Part shown: piece by piece, positions 1 through 10,454 of the stretch
Layout: the number at the start of each line of letters is the position of its first letter
Numbering within the stretch: position 1 is the stretch's first letter
Assembly: GCA_963565915.1 (NCBI GenBank)
Contig: OY751486.1
Span: 744,001-808,000 of the forward strand
Length of the DNA: 64,000 nucleotides
Source: Entoloma clypeatum
Taxonomy: Eukaryota > Basidiomycota > Agaricomycetes > Agaricales > Entolomataceae
Direction: 5' to 3'
The notes under the pieces: model-generated
Told to the model about the DNA's origin: nothing
Seen by the model: only the letters and a program-made list of their open reading frames with translations
The model's database searches: none
Translations under genes and position numbers: made by a program

Positions 1-231
1 CAAAGTTGCAAACATATTAGGGTCTACTCTCTAACTATAAGGTATAATGACCTTACATGGACTGTTGCATGTTTTTCCATGAATGTCGGGATAAGGTTTT
101 TATCTTTAGTGTTGCCAAAAAGCGTGGCGACACATCAACAATTTTTGCCGTTTTCAGTTGTAAGAGTCTAAGAGAGTATAGAACCAGTAGGATAGTTTAA
201 AAAATGTAATGTGTCGTTACAGGGAGCTCTG

Positions 232-359
232 CATCAGCAAACCCTGGGTGGGTCTATGGATGCTATGGAGCGCTCCATAGCAAAGGTCCCCTGTTTTATA
301 GCATCCATAGTAACCCATAGCAACCTGTAGTGGCTGGTAGCACCCAGGGTTTGCTGATG
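232..359. mobile_element. Foldback MITE, 128 bp
   Basis: Perfect 19-bp terminal inverted repeats (CATCAGCAAACCCTGGGTG at 232-250 and its complement at 341-359) enclose about 90 bp that is itself partly palindromic (the ctatggatgctatgg / tagcatccatag stretches). It has no coding capacity. A looser relative seems to lie at about 23778-23960, which shares the catcagcaaa start and a gtcctgtag-gcaccc end. The superfamily cannot be decided because no clear target duplication was found. Confidence 0.6.
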
Positions 360-720
360 TGAATACCTCACATAGCACAGAGTAAACTAGACCAGTGAAT
401 GGATTGCTAGGGTACTCATGCAGGTGTGAAGATAAGGGCTGGGGCTTATGTAAGGTAAACAACTACCTAAATAGGGTTTGCCTTGAAGCCCTAGCCAAAC
501 AACACCAGATCCATTACAGATATGTCCTCTTTTTTTATTCTTGGGTACTGGTTGCTTGTCTGTATTGCCGTGTAGCATTTATCGTTTGAACAATGAACAT
601 ATTGTATATGCCGACATCATTCAGAAAGTTCACAGGCTGGAGATCTGAGACTCTCCCTGCTGAGATGGGAAACTCTGCATGGTACAGAGTCAGAGTCATT
701 TGTTGTAATGCTGCATGCAC
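360..720. other. No recognised feature
   Basis: AT-rich DNA with only short, mutually overlapping open frames. No gene or repeat was recognised. Confidence 0.5.
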
Positions 721-774
721 AGCGGGACCGGACCAATGTACCCCTTGAAAACATTGTAAACAAATAACAATCTA
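721..774 (+). repeat. 54-bp repeat, three copies
   Basis: A 54-bp sequence starting agcgggacc and ending aacaatcta occurs here, again at 1320-1373 in the same orientation, and inverted at 1986-2039. The two direct copies bracket the segment 775-1319. The inverted copy belongs to the right arm of the 775-2583 inverted repeat. It may mark the ends of an unrecognised element. Confidence 0.7.
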
Positions 775-1495
775 AACAGTGGTACGGCAGTTCAAAAGGC
801 AAGGGTCGTGCATTGTAGGACATCATGGCTTTCGCTGGCCATGTCCGTCACAGGCTCACAGGCTGGCAGTGGTTTGTATTGCCCTACTCCGCTTTCTTTA
901 CATTACTTACCTCACATCCTTTGCATTGCTTTCATGTATTCAAGGATAACATTGTCAGTGCTTTCCGCTTGTTTTGCTTTTCTGTTTCGCACTGCTTGTT
1001 ATTACATGATAGTGCATACTGTAGTATTACCGCCGCTGTCCACTAGGCATTCACTCTACTAATAAATCTTCTATTTCACTCTGAGTCAGCCTGCCGTGGT
1101 CTGTGCATATGCTTTAGAAACAAGTACTTATTGCCTAGAAATCAGTCTGATGCTACCTTGGTAATACATAATACCTCTGAGTCAGCGAGTGACACCTAGC
1201 CCGCTGTCTGAATGTCTGACTCTCGACCACTCATGGCCGAAACGGTCGGCTTTCAAAAATTAGCCTCCATAACTTAGGGGAATATAACAAAGGGACAAGT
1301 AAATTGATTAAGGCATCACAGCGGGACCAGACCAATGTACCCCTAGAAAACATTGTAAACAAATAACAATCTAATATAGAATTTATTTGCTGACCACATT
1401 GTGAGAACACAAGTAAAATCCATTTTTAATAATTATTTAATGTGCTCTGTATGTTTCCACTGAACAAATGCAAAAGAAAATGCAAAATGTGATTG
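775..1495 (+). repeat. Inverted repeat, left arm (about 720 bp)
   Basis: This arm is nearly identical to the reverse complement of 1863-2583, with paired coordinates summing to about 3358. It runs up to the N gap. It holds an aataaa near 1060 but no convincing gene; the small open frames are mirrored in the other arm. Confidence 0.85.
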
Positions 1496-1695
1496 NNNNN
1501 NNNNNNNNNNNNNNNNNNNNNNNNNNNNNNNNNNNNNNNNNNNNNNNNNNNNNNNNNNNNNNNNNNNNNNNNNNNNNNNNNNNNNNNNNNNNNNNNNNNN
1601 NNNNNNNNNNNNNNNNNNNNNNNNNNNNNNNNNNNNNNNNNNNNNNNNNNNNNNNNNNNNNNNNNNNNNNNNNNNNNNNNNNNNNNNNNNNNNNN
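1496..1695. other. Assembly gap (200 N)
   Basis: There are exactly 200 N, probably a fixed-size placeholder. The gap lies in the loop of the 775-2583 inverted repeat, where assembly commonly fails. Confidence 0.95.
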
Positions 1696-1862
1696 GGGAA
1701 TTTCGTGCACGAGGATAGAACATAGGGATCAAATAAATAATTTGTTCAGCATGTTCCTGCTATATAAGCTGGGATCAAACTCAGTTCTCATAAAGGATAA
1801 ACAAGTGGTTTGATTTTTGAATGGGATCTCCATTTGAGAGAAGGAAATATCGGGGCCACATC

Positions 1863-2583
1863 ACAATCACATTTTGCATTTTCTTTTGCATTTGTTTGGT
1901 GGGGGCATGCGGGGCACGTTAAATAATTATTAAAAATGGATTTTACTTGTGTTCCCACAATGTGGTCAGCAAATAAATTCTATATTAGATTGTTATTTGT
2001 TTACAATGTTTTCTAGGGGTACATTGGTCTGGTCCCGCTGTGATGCCTTAATCAATTTACTTGTCCCTTTGTTATATTCCCCTAAGTTATGGAGGCTAAT
2101 TTTTGAAAGCCGACCGTTTCGGCCATGAGTGGTCGAGAGTCAGACATTCAGACAGCGGGCTAGGTGTCACTCGCTGACTCAGAGGTATTATGTATTACCA
2201 AGGTAGCATCAGACTGATTTCTAGGCAATAAGTACTTGTTTCTAAAGCATATGCACAGACCACGGCAGGCTGACTCAGAGTGAAATAGAAGATTTATTAG
2301 TAGAGTGAATGCCTAGTGGACAGCGGCGGTAATACTACAGTATGCACTATCATGTAATAACAAGCAGTGCGAAACAGAAAAGCAAAACAAGCGGAAAGCA
2401 CTGACAATGTTACCTTGAATACATGAAAGCAATGCAAAGGATGTGAGGTAAGTAATGTAAAGAAAGCGGAGTAGGGCAATGCAAACCACTGCCAGCCTGT
2501 GAGCCTGTGACGGACATGGCCAGCGAAAGCCACGATGTCCTACAATGCACGACCCTTGCCTTTCGAACTGCCGTACCACTGTT
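1863..2583 (-). repeat. Inverted repeat, right arm (about 720 bp)
   Basis: Reverse-complement partner of 775-1495. The outer boundary is at actgtt (2578-2583), beyond which the flanks differ. The inner boundary is about 1863, so the loop is at most about 370 bp including the gap. Confidence 0.85.
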
Positions 2584-3013
2584 CAAGTGTCCCTGTTTCG
2601 TCGACGCCGTGTAATGTCCATGCCTCTCCTATCACTGCTACCTGGCAAGGTGGATCGTGGGTCCATTGAATGAAAAGGCCCCACCGGAGTATCAGCGCTT
2701 GTGATGCTCCCAAACTGAAAGGTCGTTACGGTCCTTGACTGGGATGGTCCAAAGGGGTGACTGAAATTTTGCCGTTCCGCGTAGCTGGGGTAATAGTTTT
2801 TCGTCTGGGAGGTGGGCGGGTCGATTCCGTGATACAGCTGGAGCGTAGGTGGCGAGGTCCGCTCCTGAGAACTCGAGGACCCAAGAATTGGAGGGTAAGT
2901 GTACGGCGAGGGGTTCGAGGTCCTCTCGCTTGAAGGAACCTGCGAAGAAGGTCCCGCCCTCACCTCGCTGATCGGCGATACACCGTCACCTTCAGGCGAT
3001 TCGGATGGGATTC
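2584..3013 (-). other. Unclassified sequence joined to truncated gag
   Basis: An open minus-strand frame (2963-2583) is Ser/Thr/Pro-rich and has no recognised domain. The Gypsy-A gag similarity stops abruptly near 3014 and this sequence follows. It has no counterpart beside the intact gag at 53388, so the junction is the outer breakpoint of the large inverted repeat. Confidence 0.4.
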
Positions 3014-3703
3014 GGGGTTGTCGTCCGCAGGCCGTCCGTGGGTCAGGGTGGCAATCTCGTTCTGAATGTTGGAACAGAGACCATGGCGGAATTTGAGTAC
3101 GATGTTGGTATTCTCCTGGTAGCCCGCTTTGTCAATGTAGTCTTTGAACTCGTCAATATAGGTCTCAACATCCCGTTGGCCTTGATAATAGGATTCTCCT
3201 TTGAGGATCAGTCTCGCGTCCTGTTCCTCATTCTTTGGAGTGAACTCCGTTGTAAAGACGGCGCGGAAGTCCACCCAAGTCCGATAAGGCGGAGCACCGG
3301 TCCTCCGCTCTTGTCGGATAATGCGATCCGCAAAGCGTGCTGCGCGTCCACTCTTCATGAAAGATAAGGCCCAATAAATTTTAGCGTGGTCGTCTGCGAA
3401 CTGTTCCGGAGCCAGCCCCATAAACAATTCACAGGAGTTTAGAAAGGTCCAGCCATTTGCGCACGATCCGTCGAAGTCTGACGGATTGGCGGGTTTTGCT
3501 CGACGCACGCCCGGATTGGCCGGAGCGAGCGGAGCAGGTGGAGGTGCGGGTGCGGGAGCAGGTGGGATAGGTGGCGGAGCTGGGGCAGGAATTGCGTTGA
3601 AGGCGAGGAGGAGTTGGTCAAGTTGAGTAGAGATATCAGCGAGAGTTTGACGTTGTTCCTGGAACTCGTGCTCGAGCTGTTCAAGGCGATTGGGGTCGTC
3701 CAT
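3014..3703 (-). pseudogene. gag: Gypsy-A gag, 3' truncated (left arm)
   Basis: This encodes the first about 230 residues of the same gag that is complete at 52676-53854. It starts at the ATG of MDDPNRLEQ; an upstream in-frame GTG is not conserved in the other arm. It carries the Pro/Ala-rich stretch (one repeat shorter than the right copy) and the capsid-like retrotransposon gag region. It breaks off after GRPADDNP, so the zinc knuckle and all of pol are missing. It cannot support transposition. Confidence 0.85.
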
Positions 3704-3864
3704 TACTATGCGCGGAGCAGAATCACCGGTTACGGAGAGGTAATTAGAAGAACTGGAAGGGGTGTGAGATGTATCGGAGTCGGACACGGACGAAGCTACT
3801 CCGAAGCGCGGAATCGTGACAACGATGCAATCGGACCCGGTCCAATTAGATGAGAACTTTCTAC

Positions 3865-4470
3865 TGTAAGGGCGACCTTACGATCCAAGACTCGAACTCA
3901 GATACTTGCAAGGGAGATCCGAAGAGAAAGTTCTAAGGATTCCCCTGCAAGCTAGCGGGATAAATAGTAAAATGAGATATGAAATAAAAGATAAAACGAG
4001 ACATAGGAATGATGAGTAATGGTCGGGAGTAGGGATGGGGGATGAATGGAAACGAGATGAATGATAGTACCTGCGATCCGACGTGCGGAGGAGCGGAGGG
4101 GCGCGGAGTCGTCGGATGTGGAGAGGTGCGGAGAGGTGAATAAGATATCGGAAGAGAAAGTTCTAAGGATTCCCCTGCAAGCTAGCGGGATAAATAGTAA
4201 AATGAGATATGAAATAAAAGATAAAACGAGACATAGGAATGATGAGTAATGGTCGGGAGTAGGGATGGGGGATGAATGGAAACGAGATGAATGATAGTAC
4301 CTGCGATCCGACGTGCGGAGGAGCGGAGGGGCGCGGAGTCGTCGGATGTGGAGAGGTGCGGAGAGGTGAATAAGATATCGGAGGCAACAGATACGATCGG
4401 AGGGCGTCGGAGGGCGTCGGAGATGGTGGAAATGAACGGAAAGGGAAAGTGCAAAGTGGTTGCCCTTACA
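3865..4470 (-). repeat. Gypsy-A 5' LTR with internal tandem duplication
   Basis: On the minus strand the LTR starts TGTAAGGGCAACC and ends CGCCCTTACA. It is 606 bp here against 376 bp in the right arm (52139-52514). The 230-bp excess is the duplication at 3921-4380. It is inserted in the chromodomain end of a Gypsy-C pol, which resumes at 4472. Confidence 0.85.
3921..4380. repeat. 230-bp tandem duplication
   Basis: Units 3921-4150 and 4151-4380 appear identical on reading. The right arm has a single unit, so this arose after the inverted duplication, or was collapsed in the other arm. Confidence 0.9.
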
Positions 4471-4471
4471 C

Positions 4472-4700
4472 CATCCAGAAGAAGAAACCAGCCCCTGACC
4501 CAATCATCGTCGAAGGACGAGAAGAGTACCATGTGTCCACAATTCTAGACTCTCGAAAGTTCCGTGGAAAGATCCAGTACCTCGTCCAGTGGGAAGGATA
4601 TGGCCCAGAAGAGAACACGTGGGAACCTCGAGCTAATGTTCAGAACGCTCAAGACTTGATCTGTGATTTCCATCGGCAGAACCCCTCTCGCCCACGATAA
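4472..4700 (+). pseudogene. pol: Gypsy-C pol C-terminus (chromodomain)
   Basis: The frame IQKKKPAPDP... to SRPR-stop encodes a chromodomain, with the typical V-x-x-I-L-D-S-R start, the YLVQWEGYGPEENTWEP core and a DFHRQ tail. Chromodomains at the end of the integrase direct chromovirus insertion to marked chromatin. The upstream RT and integrase are cut off by the Gypsy-A LTR that ends at 4470. The mirror copy is at 51909-52137. Confidence 0.85.
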
Positions 4701-4832
4701 AAGACAGTGTTCGAAATCCATAACAGTATCGACCTCATCAGTCAACCACACACCGAGTTCCCCGCTCTAGTCTTTTCCCTGCCCAATATAGCCTCCCCCT
4801 TCTTCTTCTATCTCTCAACCATCCTCACCGCC

Positions 4833-5144
4833 ATGTCCAACACCACCGTTACCTCCACCTCCACCACCGACATCAACCCCGCCATCGCCGCCCTCATGAA
4901 CGAGGCACTCTCCATGAGAGACCAAATCCATGTCCTAGAAACCTCCCTTGCCGACCTCCTTCATCGCCAAATGCATATCCAGCTTCACTCGCTGTCCAAC
5001 CTCCCCGTCGCCCCGAGTTCCGAGGAGAAACAAATTCTCGGAAATTACACCAGCACCCTCGTGATCGAAAATCGGCGTATTCGGCTGGCTATCAAAGGCC
5101 TTGAACTCGCCGTTGCCATCAACGAGGAGTTGATATATGATTGA
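4833..5144 (+). CDS. Small coiled-coil ORF between Gypsy-C pol and 3' LTR
   Basis: This 103-residue protein starts MSNTTVTSTSTT and lies in the sense direction, 132 bp after the pol stop and about 95 bp before the 3' LTR. After a Thr/Ser-rich start it is predicted largely helical, with leucines at heptad-like spacing (residues about 20-60) and a second helix (about 75-103, IRLAIKGLELAVAINEE). No signal peptide or membrane segment is visible, so it is not envelope-like. It sits in the third-ORF position of some LTR elements. The function is unknown. The right-arm copy at 51465-51776 differs by very few residues. Confidence 0.55.
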   Translation: MSNTTVTSTSTTDINPAIAALMNEALSMRDQIHVLETSLADLLHRQMHIQLHSLSNLPVAPSSEEKQILGNYTSTLVIENRRIRLAIKGLELAVAINEELIYD

Positions 5145-5238
5145 AGCCTCAAGGAGAGCCCGAACTGGTCCGATCCCGGCAACAACGAGGGATGGGGACA
5201 ATGACTCTGTGAGGACACAGAGCTTAAAGAGGGGAACA

Positions 5239-5609
5239 TGTTACGGACTCTACGGTATGTGGACGACGTCATCATTTTTACTTATCGGCCCGGCTCGGCG
5301 CCCTCTTACGAATACATTATGTCGCAACATCTATTTCCATTCCCTTCGCTACCGCTCTGACTCATTCCGCAGTAGCTTTACTCAGCTCCGCAGTATGTAT
5401 GACTCATTGTACATAGCCTTCCGCAGTCGCCTTACTCATGCGCACTGCCTTCCGCAGTACTGACTCATCCGCTACCACCTATAGTCAGTACCTATATAAA
5501 CCTCTTGTACTGTAGTAGATTCCTTAGATTTAGCAATCACATTGCTCTTCGCCTTTCCACTTTCCTGCATACTCTGCCCGAACCTTGGAACGGTTTGTTA
5601 AGCATAACA
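5239..5609 (+). repeat. Gypsy-C 3' LTR
   Basis: This 371-bp LTR has matching short termini (TGTTACGG ... CATAACA) and is preceded by a purine tract (aaagaggggaaca) as expected for a 3' LTR. It contains a TATA box and repeated TGACTCA motifs. It abuts the truncated Helitron gene, so Gypsy-C inserted into that gene. Confidence 0.75.
5358..5500 (+). promoter_or_regulatory. LTR promoter with three TGACTCA sites and TATA box
   Basis: Exact TGACTCA occurs at 5358-5364, 5400-5406 and 5461-5467, with two TTACTCA variants between them and recurring CCGCAGT blocks. TATATAAA follows at 5493-5500. TGACTCA is the classical Gcn4/AP-1 (bZIP) site. The grouping just upstream of a TATA box suggests a stress- or amino-acid-responsive promoter, which is an inference. 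Confidence 0.55.
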
Positions 5610-6374
5610 GAATGTGTGTGCGAAAATACTTGGAGGTGGGATCGTTGCTGGTGAGAAGATGGAAAAGCTCTATGGGTGGATCTGCAAATAGTGGCAGTTC
5701 AATCTTGCCTCTCGAACAACATTTGCCAAAGAGATTATTATTGACCCTTGAACATTTAAGACGTTCTGCACTCCAATGCAGTGCATGCAAAAGGAGCACA
5801 CCAAATTCATAGGACCAAGATTGTGCAGAGGCCAGTCAGGATTAGGAGGTCGACGTGCTATTGGCCCAGGAGGAGGTGCAGGCAATGGAGGGAGTGGTGG
5901 TGGTGGTGGTGCAGGTTGTGCTAGTGGCATTAGAGGCTACAAAAATTAATCAGATTAAAAGTCATTGCTAAGCTTATAAATCAGACATACAACAGGAGAT
6001 GGCAATGGCAGATGTTGATTACGGCCAAGAGCAACAGGTCCAGGTAAGAGAGGAAGAGCAGCCCTCTGTTGAGCCAAATGAGCAGGAAGATACTGGTATT
6101 GAGGGCCAGCAGGAGGAACAACAATAGGAAGAGGTTGTACACGACCGCGACGATGGCCATGATTCAAAAGCAGTGGAGGAAGAGCAGCCAACTGTTGAGC
6201 CAGATGAGGAGGGAGGTTTGGATATCGAAGAGGAGGTGGAGCCTGAGCCTGAGCCTGAGCCTGGGGCTGTGCAATCCGACGACAGGTGGGGCTCTCCAGA
6301 ATCCTTTGGTTGTGATCGGCCTGTCGTGCAAGAGCCTGGGCCAGAAGGGGATCATCTAGAGGGTTCTGGTCCAT
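5610..6374 (-). pseudogene. Helitron protein, N-terminal fragment (left arm)
   Basis: This is the mirror copy of 50235-50999. The first exon starts MDQNPLDDPLLAQALARQ and is Gln/Pro-rich. A 54-bp GT-AG intron follows, and the second exon is Pro-rich and then reads PNPDWPLHNLGPMNLVCSFC. A one-base frameshift follows, after which the frame continues as ALHWSAERL and FGKCCSRGKIELPL. As I recall the family, this PxHxLGPMN / C-x2-C / LHW-x-ER / CC-x-G pattern is the zinc-binding N-terminus of fungal Helitron helicase proteins. The gene is cut off by the Gypsy-C LTR, so the Rep and helicase domains are absent. Confidence 0.65.
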
Positions 6375-7203
6375 AAAGACAAATGAGCAAATCCACTGTC
6401 ACAGCCCAGCAGAAAGACTCAATTCCAGGGAGCAAATGTGCAATCGGTTTGAACAGTAACAGTTGAAAGTAGAGCAACAAAGGGATTGGTGAAAGCCTCA
6501 AAGAAGCAATCAAGAACAACCCAAACTCGTTCAGAGAGAGGTCCTGACCAAGAAATGGTCAAATAACAACCGGCAAACACCTCTTTTGTTGAAAAAGAGG
6601 AAGCCAGGGAGGTAGGACTTCACTGGCTTGACCCTGAGCTTCAAATGCTTCTGAAACTGAGTCCAACCACTGCAGGGAACAGAGATCCACCCAACCCAGA
6701 GGAGAAAGATGATGGAAAAAAAAAACACTACTAAAACAGTGTAGAGAGCACCAAAAAGAACCAAAAAGCAACATACATGTGAGAAACAGTGCAAAAACCC
6801 TGAAAAAAGGGTAAAAAGACATGTAAAATGCTCAGAACATGTCAAACACACCTTGCAGAGGCAAAAGACACGAAAAAACACGAAAGAAACAGTGCAGAGG
6901 ATGACTGAAAAGTGTAGGGATGAGAGATTGTTGAATGGATCACGTGCTTGGACAGTTGATTCGCAGGAAAAAAGGTTCGCGCTCCGCGCTCACGTGATCC
7001 GGCAACTCGCGCAGCGCGCTCGCCCTACTGAAAGGACGACGTTTTGCTTACGTTATTTTACGTAACATTATTAGTCAGAAACCGTGTCCCACGCTCGACG
7101 TCTTTTAGTATAACGAGGGTATGACCCATGCCGTATGGCGCGGGCGTGAGAAAATGCGCCATACGGCACGGAGGTTGGTGTGGTGTGAAAAAGTAACACT
7201 CAG

Positions 7204-7562
7204 TTGTTTACCCGTGCATTGTATAATTTATTTATAGAAACCCTCATTGTTTGCAAAAAATCAGAGCACCCACCCCCCCTCTGGGGGGTGGGGGTGGGAT
7301 GTATGTCTACTGCACTCAAGCCTGTTGATAAGTCCCATTGTCTTTCTGTTGTTTACCCGTTGCTTACTGATTGCAAAAAATGGGTTTTCCACTAAAACTG
7401 GTTGGAAAGTCCCATTGCTTTGTCTTTCTGTTGCTTACCCATTGTTTACTGATTGCAAAAAATGGGTTTTCCACTAAAACTGGTTGGAAAGTCCCATTGC
7501 TTTTCTGTTGTTTACCCGTTGCTTATCTGTTGCTTACTGAGTGGCTTCAACAAAATATTTGA
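7204..7562. repeat. About 86-bp direct repeats
   Basis: A unit containing gattgcaaaaaatgggtttt and ggttggaaagtcccattgct recurs two to three times, with a ccacccccc/ggggggtggg hairpin at about 7271-7293. The short frames here follow the repeats and are not credible genes. The mirror copy is at 49047-49405. Confidence 0.6.
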
Positions 7563-8327
7563 TACTGACAAAATGATGGGGGTGATACATTCCACCTTCT
7601 GTATCCTTGATTTGTGCATTGAATGAGTGAATTTGACCGGAGGAGTAAGGAAAATAATGTTCCAATCAGTTATGGAACCCATGTTCTCATTGTTCTATAT
7701 TTCAACAAAGCACTGAATATAAGCAGATCCGTGGAACAGATCCCTATTGTCTCTTTTGTCCCTTGCATTATCCATATCATGGATGATTTTCGCTGAATGA
7801 ATAAGCTGGGGATTGCCTATATACAGTACACACCCTGACCCCCTCTTTTCTGCTTATTTTCATGATATCAACAGATCCGTGGAACAGATCCCTATTGTCT
7901 TTTTTGGCCCTTGCATTATGCATATTATGGATGATTTTCGCTGAAGGAATAAGCCAGAAAGTCCCTACACAAATTGTAACAATTCTGCAGTCTCATCAGG
8001 AAAATATCTTATTTCTTTACAGCCATTCATGGTTATTTTTATTTCACTCCATATTTTGTTCAGGTTACTCAAATACATGCTACAATACATGGCCCACATA
8101 GTATACATACCTTCAATGAAAGGATCCAGAATATTCAGTGAATTGATGGCTGCATCAATGGATTGATGGGAGATTGATGGAGCCATGACTCGTGCTTCGC
8201 ACTCGGACAGTACATGGGAGGGATTTTGCTTAATAATTAATTAGGTAAGAATTGACTAAGCTTAGTAATGCTTGGTCAGTTCTGACAAATCTTAGTCATT
8301 CCACCCCACCCTCCCACTTATTATAGA

Positions 8328-9892
8328 CGAGCTTATTAACCCGTGCTTCGCTACGGCAGTGAGCATTGCTCGCGGTGCTCGCAAAAGCTCACAACCGTTG
8401 AGCTTCGCACAGGTCACAGCTCGTTGGGGGCTGCCGCCCCCAAACCCCTGCTGTGAGTTTTTGTGCTCGCCAAGGCTCGCCATATCCTATTTCTAGGATT
8501 CCCCCCCCCCTCCAGGGGGAGGGGGGGGGGGGTGGAGTTCATTGAACTTATTCTTTTAACCTTGGCACTCGCCAAGGCTCCTGCTTGTATACAATTTTTT
8601 CGCTCACCAAGGCTCACCGAGTAAGTATCTTTACACAATGTGTTATGGCGCTCAGACCTGCGGCCCTCGCTTGTCTGGTGGAATAGTAACATTTTATGCA
8701 ATGTGTCATGGCACTCGCCAAGGCTCCTGCCTGTATACAAATTTTGTGCTCGCCAAGGCTCACAGAGTAAGTATCTTCACTACGGCAGTGAGCATTGCTC
8801 ACAACCGTTGAGCTTCACACAGGTCACAGCTCGTTGGGGGCTGCGCCCCCAAGCCCCTGCTGCGAGTTTTTGTGCTCGCCAAAGGCTTGCTGAATAGCAA
8901 CTATTTACGCAATGTGGTATGGCGCTCGGACCTGCGGCCCTCACTTGTGAGGCACTAAGGTAATACTTTACACAATGTGTAATGGCGCTCAGACCTGCGG
9001 CCCTCGCTTGTGGGGCACTAAGGTAATACTTTACACAATGTGTCATGGCACTCAGACCTGCGGCCCTCGCTTGTCTGATGGTATATAAATACTTTATGCA
9101 ATGTCTTATAGCCCTCCCTTGTGGGGTAAATGGTCCTCAGACCTTCTGCCCTTGCTTATTTTGCACTCCCCAAGGCTTTAATCTCAGTTGGGCTCGCCAA
9201 AGCCTCGCTGGTCTAACATATCTGTTTTTGCGCTCGCCAAGCCTTGCAAATCCATTTCTTCTTAGTTGGGCTCGCCAAGCCTCGCAGGATAGTAATACTT
9301 TATGCAATGTTTTATGGCACTCAGACCTGTGGCCCTCGCTTGTGGGGTAGTAAGGTAATATGGTCCTCAGACCTCCTGCCCTGTTTATTCTGCACTCCCC
9401 AAGGCTTGTAAATGTCCTCACACCTCCTGCCCTTGCTTATTCTGCACTAAATGTCCTCACACCTCCTGCCCTTGCTTGTGTGCCAGCCTCAAACAACCAA
9501 AAAAGCCCCACATACCTTCAAAGCAATCCAAAATTCCCAGCCATGTCCAACCAACCCAAATATGGCAATCTTGATGGGAGAGATCCAGCTGTTGCATGTC
9601 AGGTCAAGGCACGGACCCTGACCATCAAGGGTCCATCAAAATCAGGAAAAAAGGTTCGCACTCCGTGCTCACACAGGAAATAAGGTTCGCACTTCGTGCT
9701 CACCATGAGGGGAGGACGAAAAGCTGACCAATTCTGACCAATTTCTTTGTCATGCTGAGTCACAATCTAGATTCTTACCTAAACCTTACATAATTTTGTT
9801 GCAATGTTGGTCAGAATTGGTCAGACTATTCTCACAATTGTCAAAATGTCAAGCAACGATTCTCCCACCTTCCCTCCCATTAGTAGTATAGA
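8328..9892 (-). mobile_element. Non-autonomous Helitron-like element (left arm)
   Basis: On the minus strand it starts near 9892 with TCTATACTACTAATGGGAGG, which resembles the neighbouring Helitron start. It ends at about 8328 after a GC hairpin (ccgtagcgaagcacgg). It carries no transposase and is filled with minisatellite. The 3' end is not the canonical CTRR, so this remains a proposal. Confidence 0.3.
8340..9480. repeat. Complex minisatellite
   Basis: Interspersed units recur: ctcgccaaggctcgc-like blocks and tcagacctgcggccctcgct-like blocks, alternating with tttayrcaatgt. A run of about ten C followed by about fourteen G lies at 8502-8532. No protein is encoded. The right-arm copy (about 47087-48265) has one extra unit of about 38 bp. 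Confidence 0.7.
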
Positions 9893-10036
9893 TAGTATAG
9901 ATGATGATGTCGTTCTCTTGGCGCTGAGGCTATATCGAGCACTGGCGCTGATCGATTGATCTTGGCGTCTTGCTCGGCGGCGGCGCGCCTCGATTTTCTG
10001 CTCATTATCACGTGAGCTTTTGCCTTACAACCTACG

Positions 10037-10390
10037 ATGTCCACGCTCTCCCTCAACTGCTTTGTTCTTGGAGGTGACTCGTCAGCAGTCTTCACGGTCG
10101 AGATTCTGAAGACCGAAAACGTCAGCATTCTCAAAGACTTGATCAAGGAGAAACAGTCCCATAGCCTCAATCATGTCGATGCCTCAGAGCTCATCCTCAG
10201 CCAGGTCTCCCTACCCGTGGACACTATCACGCCAGAACTCACAGTCAATGATATTGAAACATGCCAAAAATTGCACGCTGTGAAGAAGATCTCTTCGCTT
10301 TTCGTTGAAGCCCCGGTGGATGAACATGTACACATTTTGGTAAAAGCGCCCACTGGTACGCTTCATAAACACTTGCCTGATTTAAGCTGA
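10037..10390 (+). CDS. Crinkler-type N-terminal domain, separate ORF (left arm)
   Basis: This 117-residue frame starts MSTLSLNCFVLGGDSS and reads FTVEILKTENVSILKDLIKE, then LILSQVSLPVD and VHILVKAP. That layout (SLNC start, KTENVSxLKxLIKE helix, SQVSLP, final HIxVxAP) is the ubiquitin-like N-terminal domain of fungal Crinkler (CRN) proteins. It lies 64 bp before a second gene with the same domain. It may be a duplicated first exon (a gtacgc donor follows VKAPTG), a stand-alone protein or a broken tandem copy. The mirror copy is at 46177-46530. Confidence 0.6.
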   Translation: MSTLSLNCFVLGGDSSAVFTVEILKTENVSILKDLIKEKQSHSLNHVDASELILSQVSLPVDTITPELTVNDIETCQKLHAVKKISSLFVEAPVDEHVHILVKAPTGTLHKHLPDLS

Positions 10391-10454
10391 CATTTTCTTT
10401 GGTCTCCATCATCCTTTCATAATCCACATTCGACTATCTCTCCTTCATCTGCGA

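Larger units (their letters stand above)
5610..8327 (-). mobile_element. Truncated Helitron, 5' part (left arm)
   Basis: This element includes the protein fragment and about 1.95 kb of upstream DNA. The proposed 5' terminus on the minus strand is TCTATAATAAGTGGGAGGG at 8327. Helitrons start with TC and insert between A and T. The right arm shows A before this TC; the left arm lacks three bases there. The upstream part holds hairpins and direct repeats but no other gene. Confidence 0.4.

Noticed and set aside
1426..1813. Open frames across the 1496-1695 gap
   Set aside because: They are mostly N and have no supporting sequence.
721..2039. Possible CRISPR-like array of 54-bp repeats
   Set aside because: There are only three copies, one inverted, with unequal long spacing. 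The genome is eukaryotic.
3704..3787. N-terminal extension of the left-arm gag from a GTG
   Set aside because: The codon is GCG in the right arm, and the first ATG shared by both arms is MDDPNRLEQ.
3952..4503. Minus-strand frame of 183 residues and similar frames at 52077-52501
   Set aside because: They lie within the Gypsy-A LTR and its tandem duplication; the repeated residues follow the DNA repeat.
5137..5463. 108-residue frame over the Gypsy-C LTR start
   Set aside because: It overlaps the end of the coiled-coil ORF and runs through the purine tract and the LTR promoter repeats.
6531..6881. 116-residue hydrophobic frame upstream of the Helitron gene
   Set aside because: Phe/Leu/Cys-rich from T-rich leader DNA, in the 5' leader of the Helitron gene, with no domain.
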